DNA of 56,123 nucleotides from Treponema sp. Its GTDB lineage: Bacteria > Spirochaetota > Spirochaetia > Treponematales > Breznakiellaceae. Of the stretch, positions 40,839 through 49,327 are shown in pieces. The stretch covers positions 1-56,123 of the forward strand of contig JAIRWM010000176.1 of assembly GCA_031268975.1 (NCBI GenBank), in the 5' to 3' direction. The notes under the pieces are model-generated. The model saw only the letters and a program-made list of their open reading frames with translations, did not search any database and had not been told where the DNA came from. Both the position numbers and the translations under genes were made by a program. Position 1 is the stretch's first letter, and each line of letters begins with the position of its first letter.

Positions 40839-41513
40839 ATGATGTTTACCCGGCAGATAAAAAGTTTTGTTGTTCGTTCCGGAAGGATGAGCCGCGCCCA
40901 GAGCCGTTCTTACGAATCCGGGAAAGATCAGTTTATCATCCCCTATACGGACGGTTTTATCGAGCCGGGGGATTATTTTGGAAACGAAAATCCTGTAACG
41001 GTTGAAATAGGCTTTGGAATGGGATCGGCGACCGCCGGCATAGCCGAAAAAAACCCGCAAAACAACTACATCGGCATTGAAGTATTCCGCGACGGAATCG
41101 GCAGGCTTCTGTGGGAAATCGGCAGGCGGAATCTCGAAAACATCCGGATAATTGAACACGACGCGGCCGAAGTCCTGGAACACATGATACGCCCCGAAAG
41201 CCTTGCCGCCGTCCATGTTTTTTTTCCGGATCCCTGGCCGAAAAGAAAACACCACAAACGCAGGCTGATAAAGCGGCCGTTTACGGAACTTCTCGCTTCC
41301 CGGCTGGAAAGCGGGGCGTATTTGTACATGGTAACCGACTGGGCGGATTACGGGAATTCCGCCCTGGCGGAACTTTCCGCGACACGCGCACTGGAAAATT
41401 CCGCCGCCGGTTTTGCCCCGCGCCGGGCATGGAGGCCGCTGACGAAATTTGAAAAAAAAGGGCTTGATAAAAATCACCCGATCCGGGAATTATATTTTTA
41501 CAAGAAGGGATAA
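40839..41513 (+). CDS. trmB: tRNA (guanine-N7-)-methyltransferase
   Basis: A 224-residue SAM-dependent enzyme that makes m7G46 in the tRNA variable loop. The SAM motif is VEIGFGMGSATAGIAEKNPQNNYIGIEV (about 54-81), and the family's hallmark VFFPDPWPKRKHHKRRLI (about 127-144) contains the catalytic Asp. The C-terminal TKFEKKGLDKNHPIRELYF is also typical. Two adjacent ATG codons (40839, 40842) are possible starts. The stop is immediately followed by the ligA ATG. Confidence 0.93.
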   Translation: MMFTRQIKSFVVRSGRMSRAQSRSYESGKDQFIIPYTDGFIEPGDYFGNENPVTVEIGFGMGSATAGIAEKNPQNNYIGIEVFRDGIGRLLWEIGRRNLENIRIIEHDAAEVLEHMIRPESLAAVHVFFPDPWPKRKHHKRRLIKRPFTELLASRLESGAYLYMVTDWADYGNSALAELSATRALENSAAGFAPRRAWRPLTKFEKKGLDKNHPIRELYFYKKG

Positions 41514-43445
41514 ATGGAGCAAAGAACAGACAGAATAGCGGCGCTTGAGCGGCTCATTGTTTCGTATCAAAGGTCGTATTACAACGGAGAGGCGGAAATT
41601 TCCGACGCCGAATTTGATCTTTTATGGGATGAGTTAAAATCCCTGCACCCGAAAAGTCCGGTACTTGCCAAAGTCGGAAAAGACGACGGCGGCTTTCCCA
41701 AGGCAAAACACCTTATCCCGATGGGGAGCCAGGAGAAAGCCGCGAACCCGGAGGAATTCCTGCAATGGGCGGAAAAAATATCCGCTCTGGGTGATTTTGG
41801 CGGGTTTGTGGTTCAGTACAAACTTGACGGCGCGAGCCTTGAGCTCCAGTACAAAAACGGCATACTGTTAAAAGCGGTAACAAGGGGGGACGGCGTCACC
41901 GGCGATGAAATTACTTCAAACGCCAGAGCCATGAAGGGAGTAGTGGAAAAACTCAAAGACGATTTTTCCGGCGGCGTCCGGGGAGAAGTGATCATGACCC
42001 ACGATGTGTGGCAAAAAAAATACCGGGACAAGGCAAACTGCCGGAACGCAGCCAACGGCCTTATGCGGCGGAAAGACGGGAAGGGCAGCGAAGACCTTTC
42101 CTTTATAACATACGACGCCTGCGCGCCGGATAACGACGACTTTTTTGTCAATGAAGCCGGTAAAATTTCCTGGCTTGAAAGGCAGGGGTTTGCCGTTATC
42201 CCGCTCGTAGAAACGGCAAACCCCGGCGAAATTATCGCCTACCGTGAAAAGATCGCCTCGGCAAGGGATACGCTTCCTTTCGACATAGACGGGCTTGTGA
42301 TAAAAGACAAAACCACCGATCCGGCGGATCTGCGCAGGGCCCGCCCCGAACGGCAGATCGCCTTCAAGTTCGTTCTGGAGACGGCTTTCAGCGTATTACG
42401 GGATGTGGAATGGAGCGAGTCGGGGGCGACATACACCCCCATCGGGGTGATTGATCCGGTGCGGCTGGCGGGTACGACGGTCCAGCGGGCAAATCTTAAC
42501 AATCCCGACATGATCCGGGCGATGGGCCTTAAAATCGGCAAGGCCGTCTCCGTGGTAAAGCGCGGTGAGATTATCCCCAAAATAGAGGGCCTTGCTCCGG
42601 ACGGGGCGCTTCCCGCGGAACACGAACAGGAGATCGTATTCCCCGATACCTGCGGAACATGCGGAACGGCCCTAGAGGACGGTGGAACACGGCTTTTTTG
42701 CCCAAATCCGGGCTGTCAAAAAAAACTGCATCACCGGCTCGAAAAGTGGGCCGGCGTTCTTGACATACGGGAATTGGGTGATAAGCTTCTGCGCCAGTTG
42801 TTTGACAAAAAACGGGTTATGTCGGTCGCCGCCCTGTACACGCTTACCGCCGAAGAACTGGCGCTCTATGAACGGATGGGAAAACAGTCGGCGGAAAAAG
42901 TGATACGGCACATCATGACGCCGAGGGAAATGTCCCTCGCGGGCTTTGTCGCGGGTTTTGACTTTGAGGGAGTCGGGGAATTGATAATGGAGCGGGTTGC
43001 TTCTTCCGGCTACAATACGCTGGAACGCCTCCGTTCAGCGGCGGTGGAAGACCTTGCCCGGATATGGGGCATCGGAACCATAACCGCGGAAACCATTGTG
43101 CAGGGGCTGCGGGACGCGAAAGAGGACATGGACAATGTGCTGGCTTCGGGCGTTATCTCCATAGCCGCCCCGCCCCGGGAAGAAGATTTGCCCCTCCTGG
43201 GCCTGAGCTTCTGCTTTACCGGAGAACTAAAAACCATGAAGCGGAGCGCCGCGGAAGAAAAAATAAAACTCCTTGGCGCCGCCTTGAAATCATCCGTAGT
43301 GAAAGATTTAAGCTATCTTGTGACAAACGACACCGAATCGGGAACGGCGAAAAACAAAAAAGCCCGGGATCTGGGGATTCCCATCATCGACGAAGATCAG
43401 TTCCGCGCTTTGCTGGAAAAAAGCGGACCGGCGCCGCCGGCCTGA
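41514..43445 (+). CDS. ligA: NAD+-dependent DNA ligase
   Basis: A 643-residue ligase that seals nicks during replication and repair. It shows the Ia domain (SYYNGEAEISDAEFDLLWDEL, about 21-41), the adenylation Lys K103 in YKLDGAS, TRGDGVTGDEITSNAR, the OB-fold GVIDPVRLAGTTVQRANLNN, a four-Cys zinc finger (CGTCGTAL...CPNPGC), helix-hairpin-helix repeats and a C-terminal BRCT domain. It is slightly short, and several adenylation-domain motifs deviate from the usual form: HLIPMGSQEKA for the PMLSL segment, Gln two residues before the catalytic Lys, and NCRNAANGLMRRKDG. The chain is otherwise complete. Confidence 0.93.
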   Translation: MEQRTDRIAALERLIVSYQRSYYNGEAEISDAEFDLLWDELKSLHPKSPVLAKVGKDDGGFPKAKHLIPMGSQEKAANPEEFLQWAEKISALGDFGGFVVQYKLDGASLELQYKNGILLKAVTRGDGVTGDEITSNARAMKGVVEKLKDDFSGGVRGEVIMTHDVWQKKYRDKANCRNAANGLMRRKDGKGSEDLSFITYDACAPDNDDFFVNEAGKISWLERQGFAVIPLVETANPGEIIAYREKIASARDTLPFDIDGLVIKDKTTDPADLRRARPERQIAFKFVLETAFSVLRDVEWSESGATYTPIGVIDPVRLAGTTVQRANLNNPDMIRAMGLKIGKAVSVVKRGEIIPKIEGLAPDGALPAEHEQEIVFPDTCGTCGTALEDGGTRLFCPNPGCQKKLHHRLEKWAGVLDIRELGDKLLRQLFDKKRVMSVAALYTLTAEELALYERMGKQSAEKVIRHIMTPREMSLAGFVAGFDFEGVGELIMERVASSGYNTLERLRSAAVEDLARIWGIGTITAETIVQGLRDAKEDMDNVLASGVISIAAPPREEDLPLLGLSFCFTGELKTMKRSAAEEKIKLLGAALKSSVVKDLSYLVTNDTESGTAKNKKARDLGIPIIDEDQFRALLEKSGPAPPA

Positions 43446-43484
43446 GCCGTCCCGCCCGCGGCTTTTGAGTGGCGGCCAGCCGGC

Positions 43485-44117
43485 CTATTCCATTGCCAGA
43501 AACGCTTCCCTGACGCTTTGAAGCCCGGCCAGTTCCCGGCCGATGGTAGCGCCATAATCGAGGGTTTTTTCCTCGACAATACGGAACGCCTCGTCTTCCC
43601 AGAATTCGACGCGGTCAAGCTTCATAAACCGGAAGCGTTTTTCTCTTGCCTTGAGCGCCCAGTCTTCGGCGTCTTTCCAGTATACAGCGGCGGTGTTAAA
43701 GCAGGTTTCCGCGATATCCAGGCTTTTCAGGTTTTCTTCTTTCCAGGGGGCGTTGTAAAAATAGGCGTTGCGTTTATTCCATTTGTTTGCCAAAAACAAA
43801 TATTGTTCGGTAAGTTTGAGGTTTATATGCATCATAAACAAATATTTGTATTTTTCATACTGTTCCAGCGTTTCCACCGGAGAAAGCGCGTACAGGGCGT
43901 TGGTAAACGGCGCTTTTAGGGCTTTTTCCAGCCAGTAAATGTTTTCCATGGTGTCGTCGGGATATTGGTTATAATGCACGTGGAAAAGTTTGTAAAACTG
44001 TTCCTTGTACATGACATACCAGGAATCAAGGGGAGGCGGGTTTATCAGGGAAAACAGTGCGCACAAAAGTACGCAGGGCAGAATGATACGTCTTTTTTTT
44101 CCGTAGGAGCTGTTCAT
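43485..44117 (-). CDS. Exported or membrane-anchored protein of unknown function, downstream of tmk
   Basis: A 210-residue protein beginning MNSSYGKKRRIILPCVLLCALFSLI, a signal sequence or N-terminal anchor, followed by a long helical region rich in Trp, Tyr and Lys (YVMYKEQFYKLFHVHYNQYPDDTMENIYWLEKALKAP). ATG 44117 overlaps the tmk stop (ATGA) and has AAAGGGA upstream. It resembles an all-helical, TPR-like periplasmic protein, but no family is recognised. Confidence 0.72.
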   Translation of the reverse strand: MNSSYGKKRRIILPCVLLCALFSLINPPPLDSWYVMYKEQFYKLFHVHYNQYPDDTMENIYWLEKALKAPFTNALYALSPVETLEQYEKYKYLFMMHINLKLTEQYLFLANKWNKRNAYFYNAPWKEENLKSLDIAETCFNTAAVYWKDAEDWALKAREKRFRFMKLDRVEFWEDEAFRIVEEKTLDYGATIGRELAGLQSVREAFLAME

Positions 44118-44758
44118 ACCGTTCCCTTTAGTATCGGCATCTCCTTTACCGCGCTCCATACCTCTTCCGCTATATCTTCGGGGAAACGCGCCCCGTCAAG
44201 GATCGCTACCGTGACGCCGTTTTTTTCCCAGACCGGGAGCAGTTTTTTGTAGTTATCCCTGGCTTTTTCCTGGAATTCCCGGTATTCAAACAATTCCCGT
44301 TCCGGCCTTCCTGCGATCCGCCTTATCGCGGTTTCGGTGTCAATGTCCAGGTATATCAGCAGCTCAGGCAGCGGGAACAATTCGTTTAAAATCCGGGGAA
44401 GTTCTTCGCCGCAGTCCACGGCCTGGTACACGAGCGAAGACAGGCTGTACCGGTCGGAAACAACCAGTTCGCCGAGGATCGCGCACCGCCTGACAATGCC
44501 GCCGGAGCCATAGAGGTGTTCCGCCCGGTCCGCGGCGAAAAGACGGGCAATGGTTTCGGGGGCCAGGGAATCCCCGCCCCGTAAAACATGCCGGATAAGC
44601 TTACCCACGGGCCCTTTTGTCGGTTCCGCGGTAGCGTAAAATTTTCCGTCCGGAAGGAGGCCGCCCCGGGCAAAACGGCGGGAAAGCAGCGTCAGCTGGG
44701 TCGTCGTACCGCTGCCGTCACAGCCTTCCAGTACGGCGAAATTGCGTAATATTGACAT
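44114..44758 (-). CDS. tmk: Thymidylate kinase
   Basis: A 214-residue kinase that phosphorylates dTMP to dTDP. The P-loop is EGCDGSGTTTQ (about 11-21), followed by ATAEPT, the DRYSLSSLVYQ motif (about 101-111) and a LIYLDIDTETAIRRIAGR segment near the lid. The P-loop has Cys-Asp where most have Leu/Ile-Asp, and Thr-Thr-Thr-Gln in place of KSTQ/KTTQ, so the usual P-loop Lys is replaced by Thr. No Shine-Dalgarno precedes ATG 44758; an extended -10 lies close by. Confidence 0.85.
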   Translation of the reverse strand: MSILRNFAVLEGCDGSGTTTQLTLLSRRFARGGLLPDGKFYATAEPTKGPVGKLIRHVLRGGDSLAPETIARLFAADRAEHLYGSGGIVRRCAILGELVVSDRYSLSSLVYQAVDCGEELPRILNELFPLPELLIYLDIDTETAIRRIAGRPERELFEYREFQEKARDNYKKLLPVWEKNGVTVAILDGARFPEDIAEEVWSAVKEMPILKGTV

Positions 44759-44764
44759 GATCCG

Positions 44765-44770
44765 GTTATA
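44765..44770 (-). promoter_or_regulatory. Extended -10 promoter directly in front of tmk
   Basis: On the minus strand the sequence TGTGGTATAACCGGATCATG has an extended -10 (TGTG before TATAAC, positions 44770-44765). The expected transcription start would fall at or within a base or two of the tmk ATG, so the mRNA may be leaderless. No good -35 is visible. Confidence 0.35.
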
Positions 44771-44900
44771 CCACAGAACGGGAATAAATGGCTAATGCCG
44801 AATCCGTTCGGAAAATGCCGGATTTTAAAACCGGCTCACCGATATTAGATATGGATGTTTGTGTCCAAAATGGTTATTATTTAAGTGGAAAGGACCCTTA

Positions 44901-47900
44901 TTGGATATCGTTCAATTCAGGCGCCGAATCGCGCTTGAGATCATCATATTTGTGATTTTGCTCTCACTTACCGCTCTTATTGTGAAACCTGTCGAAACCT
45001 GCACGAAGGGGATGATGGATCTTCTGCGGGACAGCCTTATCGGGGAAGCGGAAAAAATTCTGGGCAGAACGATCCGCTACGCTTCGGCAAGCCCCTCAAT
45101 TGTCGGTTCCCTGGATATACGGGATGTTTCCGTTTACGACCCTCTTGGGGAGCCGCTTCTCAATCTGGAGCGGTTCCACGCGGCATATTCGGTACTGGAC
45201 CTGCTTGCCGGGCGGAAAACCGGCGCGCTCCGTCTTGTGCGTATGGATGGGCCCGCGTTTACCTACGACTTTGACAAAGACCGGGATCTCCCGGAGCTTT
45301 TTACCCGGCAGGGAGAAAAGCCGCCTTCGCTTGTCCTGCCGGAAAAGTGTCTGCTTGAACTACGCCGGGGATCGATCCTTGTCAAAAGGGGCGATAGATC
45401 CCTGGCGATTACCGGCCTTTATTTTGACGGCAGGATACAGGATCAGCGGATAGTGTTTGACGGGAACTGGCACACGGAAGCGGTTCTGGCGGGCCTTGCG
45501 GGAAGCCTTAACGCCGTACAGGTCGACGGCGGCCTGTACGGCGACTTTGCCCGCGATTTCAGCGACGGGGATCTGGCGTTAAGCGTTTTGGCCCTCAGGG
45601 GAGATACGTTTGAACTTGGCAATCTGATCTTCGATTTTTCGATCCGGGACAATGTCGCCGTGCTTACCAATTCCGGTGACAGTTCCCTTGGTGTGCTGTT
45701 GGCCTACAATCTGGATACCGGCGCGCTTTCCGGGGAACTGCGTCCGGACAACTTTGTTCCCGGGGAAATCCTCCGGTTTTTCGGAGACTGGAAACGCTAC
45801 GATCCCTGGCTTGCCCTGACGCTGCGGGGAGACGCCTCGTTTTCCACGGAGGGCGCGGAAGGGCCGAATTACCGGTTTGACCTGCGGGGAAACGGGCCGG
45901 GCCTGCCGCTTTTTGAGTTTGCCGGTTCCGGCGGCGGCGAAAAAGTTATCTTCGACCGGCTCCGTCTTGCCGCCGCAGACGGGGCGCTCGAATATTCAGG
46001 CGATCTGCGGTTTAACCCGCCCGCGCCCGAGGGAATTCTTACGTTCGAGAATTTCAGCTTCGCGAAAAACCAGGCGGCCGCCGTCCCCGGCCTTACCGGA
46101 GAACTGCGTTTTATCCGGCAGGGCAATGACGTCGACATATTCGCCGAAAATTTTTCATCCGGGGGGATAACGCTTTCCGCTGTTTCAGGCGGGCTTGACT
46201 GGGAAGAATCGGGCTGTACTTATGGTCTGGAACTGTTTCGCTTTAAAAACATTGAATCATACGAAGATGTACAGAGCAGCTCCATTGTTATTTCCGGTTC
46301 GTATGACAGGGGAGAATCTCCCGGCCCGGAAGCCCAATTACAGGGGAGCGTAGCACTGGACGCTTTTTCTGTGGCGGATATTCTGGCTATGGCAAAGCCG
46401 TTTTATTCCGCGGAACGTATTCCCGAGGTAGTTGAGGAACTTGCCGGAAACATCACCGTTACAACGGAGATTTTCCTCAGCACCGACTTTGAACATATTT
46501 CATATAACGCCCCCCTTTTCGTGGCCGCCTTTGAAAGCCCCGCGGATACCTTTGTGGTCGGTTCCGTTTCCGGTACGGACCGGAGCCTCGAAGTTTCCGG
46601 CGGAAGGGTAAACTGGAAAAACGGCAGCGCGGATATCGCTTTCCAGACGGATTTTTCCGACTCCGGCGACATTTCGTTTTCCGTCCAGACCGGCTACAGG
46701 GATTTTGCCTATTACTTTGAAGGGACATTCTTTGATCACCGGACGCTCACTATCAGGGGGTCTTACGGGATTTCCGTGTATGTCACGGCATCGGAATTTG
46801 GGGGATATTCAGGCTATGTTGACCTGAACGCGGTTCCGATACCGTTCCGGGGACGTACCGGCAGGCTCAGCGTCGACGCCGCCCTGCGCTTCGATTCCCT
46901 TTCCTCCTGGGTGCTGGACATTAACCGGCTGGCGCTCAGTGAAAACGAAAATCCGGCCATTCAATTCACGAACATAGCCGTTTCGGGGACGGCAGACCAG
47001 GACGGCGCCCGCATAGAGCAAATCGTTTACGAAGACAGACTGGGGGAACTTTCAGGCTCGGTTCAGGCGGATTGGGAGCGGGATTTTTCCGCCGTGACAG
47101 GGCATCTTATTCTGCTTGGGGCGGACGAAAGCTGTATTCTTGACGCGGCCTACCGGAACTCCGGCGGCGCGTCCCTTGGGAACGGGAAAACGGGCCGCGC
47201 CGCTTTTGAGGTACGGCTTTCGGGCGTACAACTGGACCGGTTTTTGCAAAGCGGAAGAAACGCCCGCCTTTCGGGAACGGTAGACGGTATCTGGAACAGG
47301 CCGGATTCCTACGAGTTAAACATAAACCTGGAATCTCTGGAAATACCCGGCGGGGCCGTACCGGTTTTCGCGTCGGCCAGGGGGTTTATAAACCAGGATA
47401 TGATCAGCTTTAACGCGGTGGACGCTCAGATTGGGGATGTTGAAGCGCACAGCTCTGTTTTTATCCTTGATCGTTCCCGCTCGATCCTCGACATATCGGC
47501 CGGAATTGAAGGAGAAATTGAAGACTGGAAAGGCGGCCTGGATATGACGCTGCGCGCGTCGCTGTCGCCCAGCGACAGTTGGTTTGGCATCGCTCAGGCG
47601 GCGAACTCTTTTCATGGTTTGCTGGATATTAAAAGCGCCTACCTGGACGAAATGCGCCTTGCCGAACCCTGTTCGTTTGAATTTTCCCGAATCCGGGAAG
47701 ACGATTCCGGGCCGGTCGTGCGGGTTTCAGGCGGGCCCGGAGACATGCTCCGCTTTGAACTGCTCGACGACGGCAGCCTGTATCTGGATATCGCCAATCC
47801 GTCGCCGTTACAGGCGACCATAACGGGGACATGCAAAGACTTCACGCTCGACGTGTACGCGTCGGACATCTACGTCGACATGCCTGTCGTATGGGCGCTG

Positions 47901-49271
47901 CTCCCCACAAAAGACATCTTGTCCTTTACCGGAGGTTTTGTTACCGCCCAAACCGCGATCAGCGGTTCCCTGTTTGACCCGGAGTTTTCCGGAAGCGGCT
48001 GGGGTTCCGGTGTCCGCCTTGAGGTTCCCGACTATTTGGCGGCGGAAATAGGGAGCGTCTCGGGGGCGGTTACGCTGGAAGGGAACGAAATTTCTTTCGG
48101 GCCCCTGGAAGCCGCCTGCGGCGACGGCAAGGGAACGATCTCACTTTCACTGCTCTTTAACCGGTGGGTTCCCAGCTGTTACATCGATATTTTGGTTCAG
48201 CAGCAGGACGCCATACCGTTTTCGTTTAACGTTGCCGGAATTGACGCGTCAGGCGATGTTTCCGGCAACCTGCGTTTTTCCATGGAAAACAGGGAAACGC
48301 TTACCATAACCGGGAACGCCCTCGCGGAAAATACGGTAATGACGCTGGACGCGGAAGAGCTTTCGGCCATCAGGGACGGGCTGGGCGTCATGACCACCGA
48401 TCTCGACGTTGTTATCGATGCCCGGCTTACCGTCGGGAAACGGGTGGAATTTCTGTGGCCGAACGAAAGTCTGCCGGTACTGCGGGCGTACGGGAGTCCC
48501 GGTACCGGTGTCCGGGTTATCGCCGACACGAGGATTCCCCAGTTTGCCCTTGACGGGGATATTTCCCTACAGGGCGGTGAAATTTACTATTTCCAGCGGA
48601 GCTTTTTTATCCGGGAAGGCCGGGTATTTTTCAGCGCCAACGACTCGCAAATGGATCCCCGCATCAGCGCCAGGGCGGAAATTCGGGAACGGAACGACGA
48701 AGGGCCGGTTATCATTTCAATGATCATAGATAACGCCCCGCTCAGTTCTTTTACCCCCCGGTTTGAGTCCAATCCGACCCTTTCCCAACTGGATATTTAC
48801 AGCCTTTTGGGGCAAATTCCCGCGGAAGGCCAAAGCAGCGAGGTCGTGTTCCGCACCCTAACCGAATTTTTAACCCAATTTACCGTAATCCGGGGGGTTG
48901 AACGCCGGATACGGAACATTCTGGGGCTTGATATGTTTACCGTCAGGATACAGGTGCTTCAAAACGCCCTGTTACAGGTAATGAACAACGATCCCGAAGA
49001 ACAAAAGCGTAATGCCATCGGTAACTATCTGGACAATACCGCTGTTTACATGGGTAAATATATCGGTTCCGATCTGTTTATCCAGGCGCAGATTGCCCTG
49101 CGCTACGATCAATACCAGGCGGAAAACGGGGGACTGCGGTTTGAACCCGATATAGGGCTCGATCTCAGGACGCCGCTGGTGGATATCCAGTGGAATATGA
49201 CCCCGAGGCACCCCGAAGATTTGTTTATTACGGATCAGACCTTTTCTTTTGTGTGGCGCTGGTCTTTTTAG
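44901..49271 (+). CDS. tamB: TamB-like (DUF490) inner-membrane-anchored envelope protein
   Basis: A 1456-residue protein with one N-terminal membrane anchor (RRIALEIIIFVILLSLTALIV) and a long repetitive beta-rich body. It ends in the conserved TamB domain (GGEIYYFQRSFFIREGRVFF...LSQLDIYSLLGQIPAEGQ...IGLDLRTPLVDIQWNMTPRHPEDLF) and a terminal FSFVWRWSF. TamB/AsmA-like proteins bridge the periplasm and are linked to phospholipid transport and barrel assembly. The TTG at 44901 with AAGGA 6 nt upstream is preferred to a TTG at 44859, which lacks a Shine-Dalgarno. It lies 56 bp before bamA, the same order as TP0325-TP0326. Confidence 0.85.
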   Translation: MDIVQFRRRIALEIIIFVILLSLTALIVKPVETCTKGMMDLLRDSLIGEAEKILGRTIRYASASPSIVGSLDIRDVSVYDPLGEPLLNLERFHAAYSVLDLLAGRKTGALRLVRMDGPAFTYDFDKDRDLPELFTRQGEKPPSLVLPEKCLLELRRGSILVKRGDRSLAITGLYFDGRIQDQRIVFDGNWHTEAVLAGLAGSLNAVQVDGGLYGDFARDFSDGDLALSVLALRGDTFELGNLIFDFSIRDNVAVLTNSGDSSLGVLLAYNLDTGALSGELRPDNFVPGEILRFFGDWKRYDPWLALTLRGDASFSTEGAEGPNYRFDLRGNGPGLPLFEFAGSGGGEKVIFDRLRLAAADGALEYSGDLRFNPPAPEGILTFENFSFAKNQAAAVPGLTGELRFIRQGNDVDIFAENFSSGGITLSAVSGGLDWEESGCTYGLELFRFKNIESYEDVQSSSIVISGSYDRGESPGPEAQLQGSVALDAFSVADILAMAKPFYSAERIPEVVEELAGNITVTTEIFLSTDFEHISYNAPLFVAAFESPADTFVVGSVSGTDRSLEVSGGRVNWKNGSADIAFQTDFSDSGDISFSVQTGYRDFAYYFEGTFFDHRTLTIRGSYGISVYVTASEFGGYSGYVDLNAVPIPFRGRTGRLSVDAALRFDSLSSWVLDINRLALSENENPAIQFTNIAVSGTADQDGARIEQIVYEDRLGELSGSVQADWERDFSAVTGHLILLGADESCILDAAYRNSGGASLGNGKTGRAAFEVRLSGVQLDRFLQSGRNARLSGTVDGIWNRPDSYELNINLESLEIPGGAVPVFASARGFINQDMISFNAVDAQIGDVEAHSSVFILDRSRSILDISAGIEGEIEDWKGGLDMTLRASLSPSDSWFGIAQAANSFHGLLDIKSAYLDEMRLAEPCSFEFSRIREDDSGPVVRVSGGPGDMLRFELLDDGSLYLDIANPSPLQATITGTCKDFTLDVYASDIYVDMPVVWALLPTKDILSFTGGFVTAQTAISGSLFDPEFSGSGWGSGVRLEVPDYLAAEIGSVSGAVTLEGNEISFGPLEAACGDGKGTISLSLLFNRWVPSCYIDILVQQQDAIPFSFNVAGIDASGDVSGNLRFSMENRETLTITGNALAENTVMTLDAEELSAIRDGLGVMTTDLDVVIDARLTVGKRVEFLWPNESLPVLRAYGSPGTGVRVIADTRIPQFALDGDISLQGGEIYYFQRSFFIREGRVFFSANDSQMDPRISARAEIRERNDEGPVIISMIIDNAPLSSFTPRFESNPTLSQLDIYSLLGQIPAEGQSSEVVFRTLTEFLTQFTVIRGVERRIRNILGLDMFTVRIQVLQNALLQVMNNDPEEQKRNAIGNYLDNTAVYMGKYIGSDLFIQAQIALRYDQYQAENGGLRFEPDIGLDLRTPLVDIQWNMTPRHPEDLFITDQTFSFVWRWSF

Positions 49272-49327
49272 CCATTGTGGACTTTATCAAACGGCTGTTT
49301 TCTGCTAGAATTCGGAGAGAGGTGTGA

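Noticed and set aside
44859-44901. Earlier TTG start of tamB at 44859
   Set aside because: It adds 14 residues without membrane or family features and lacks a Shine-Dalgarno, whereas TTG 44901 has AAGGA at proper spacing.
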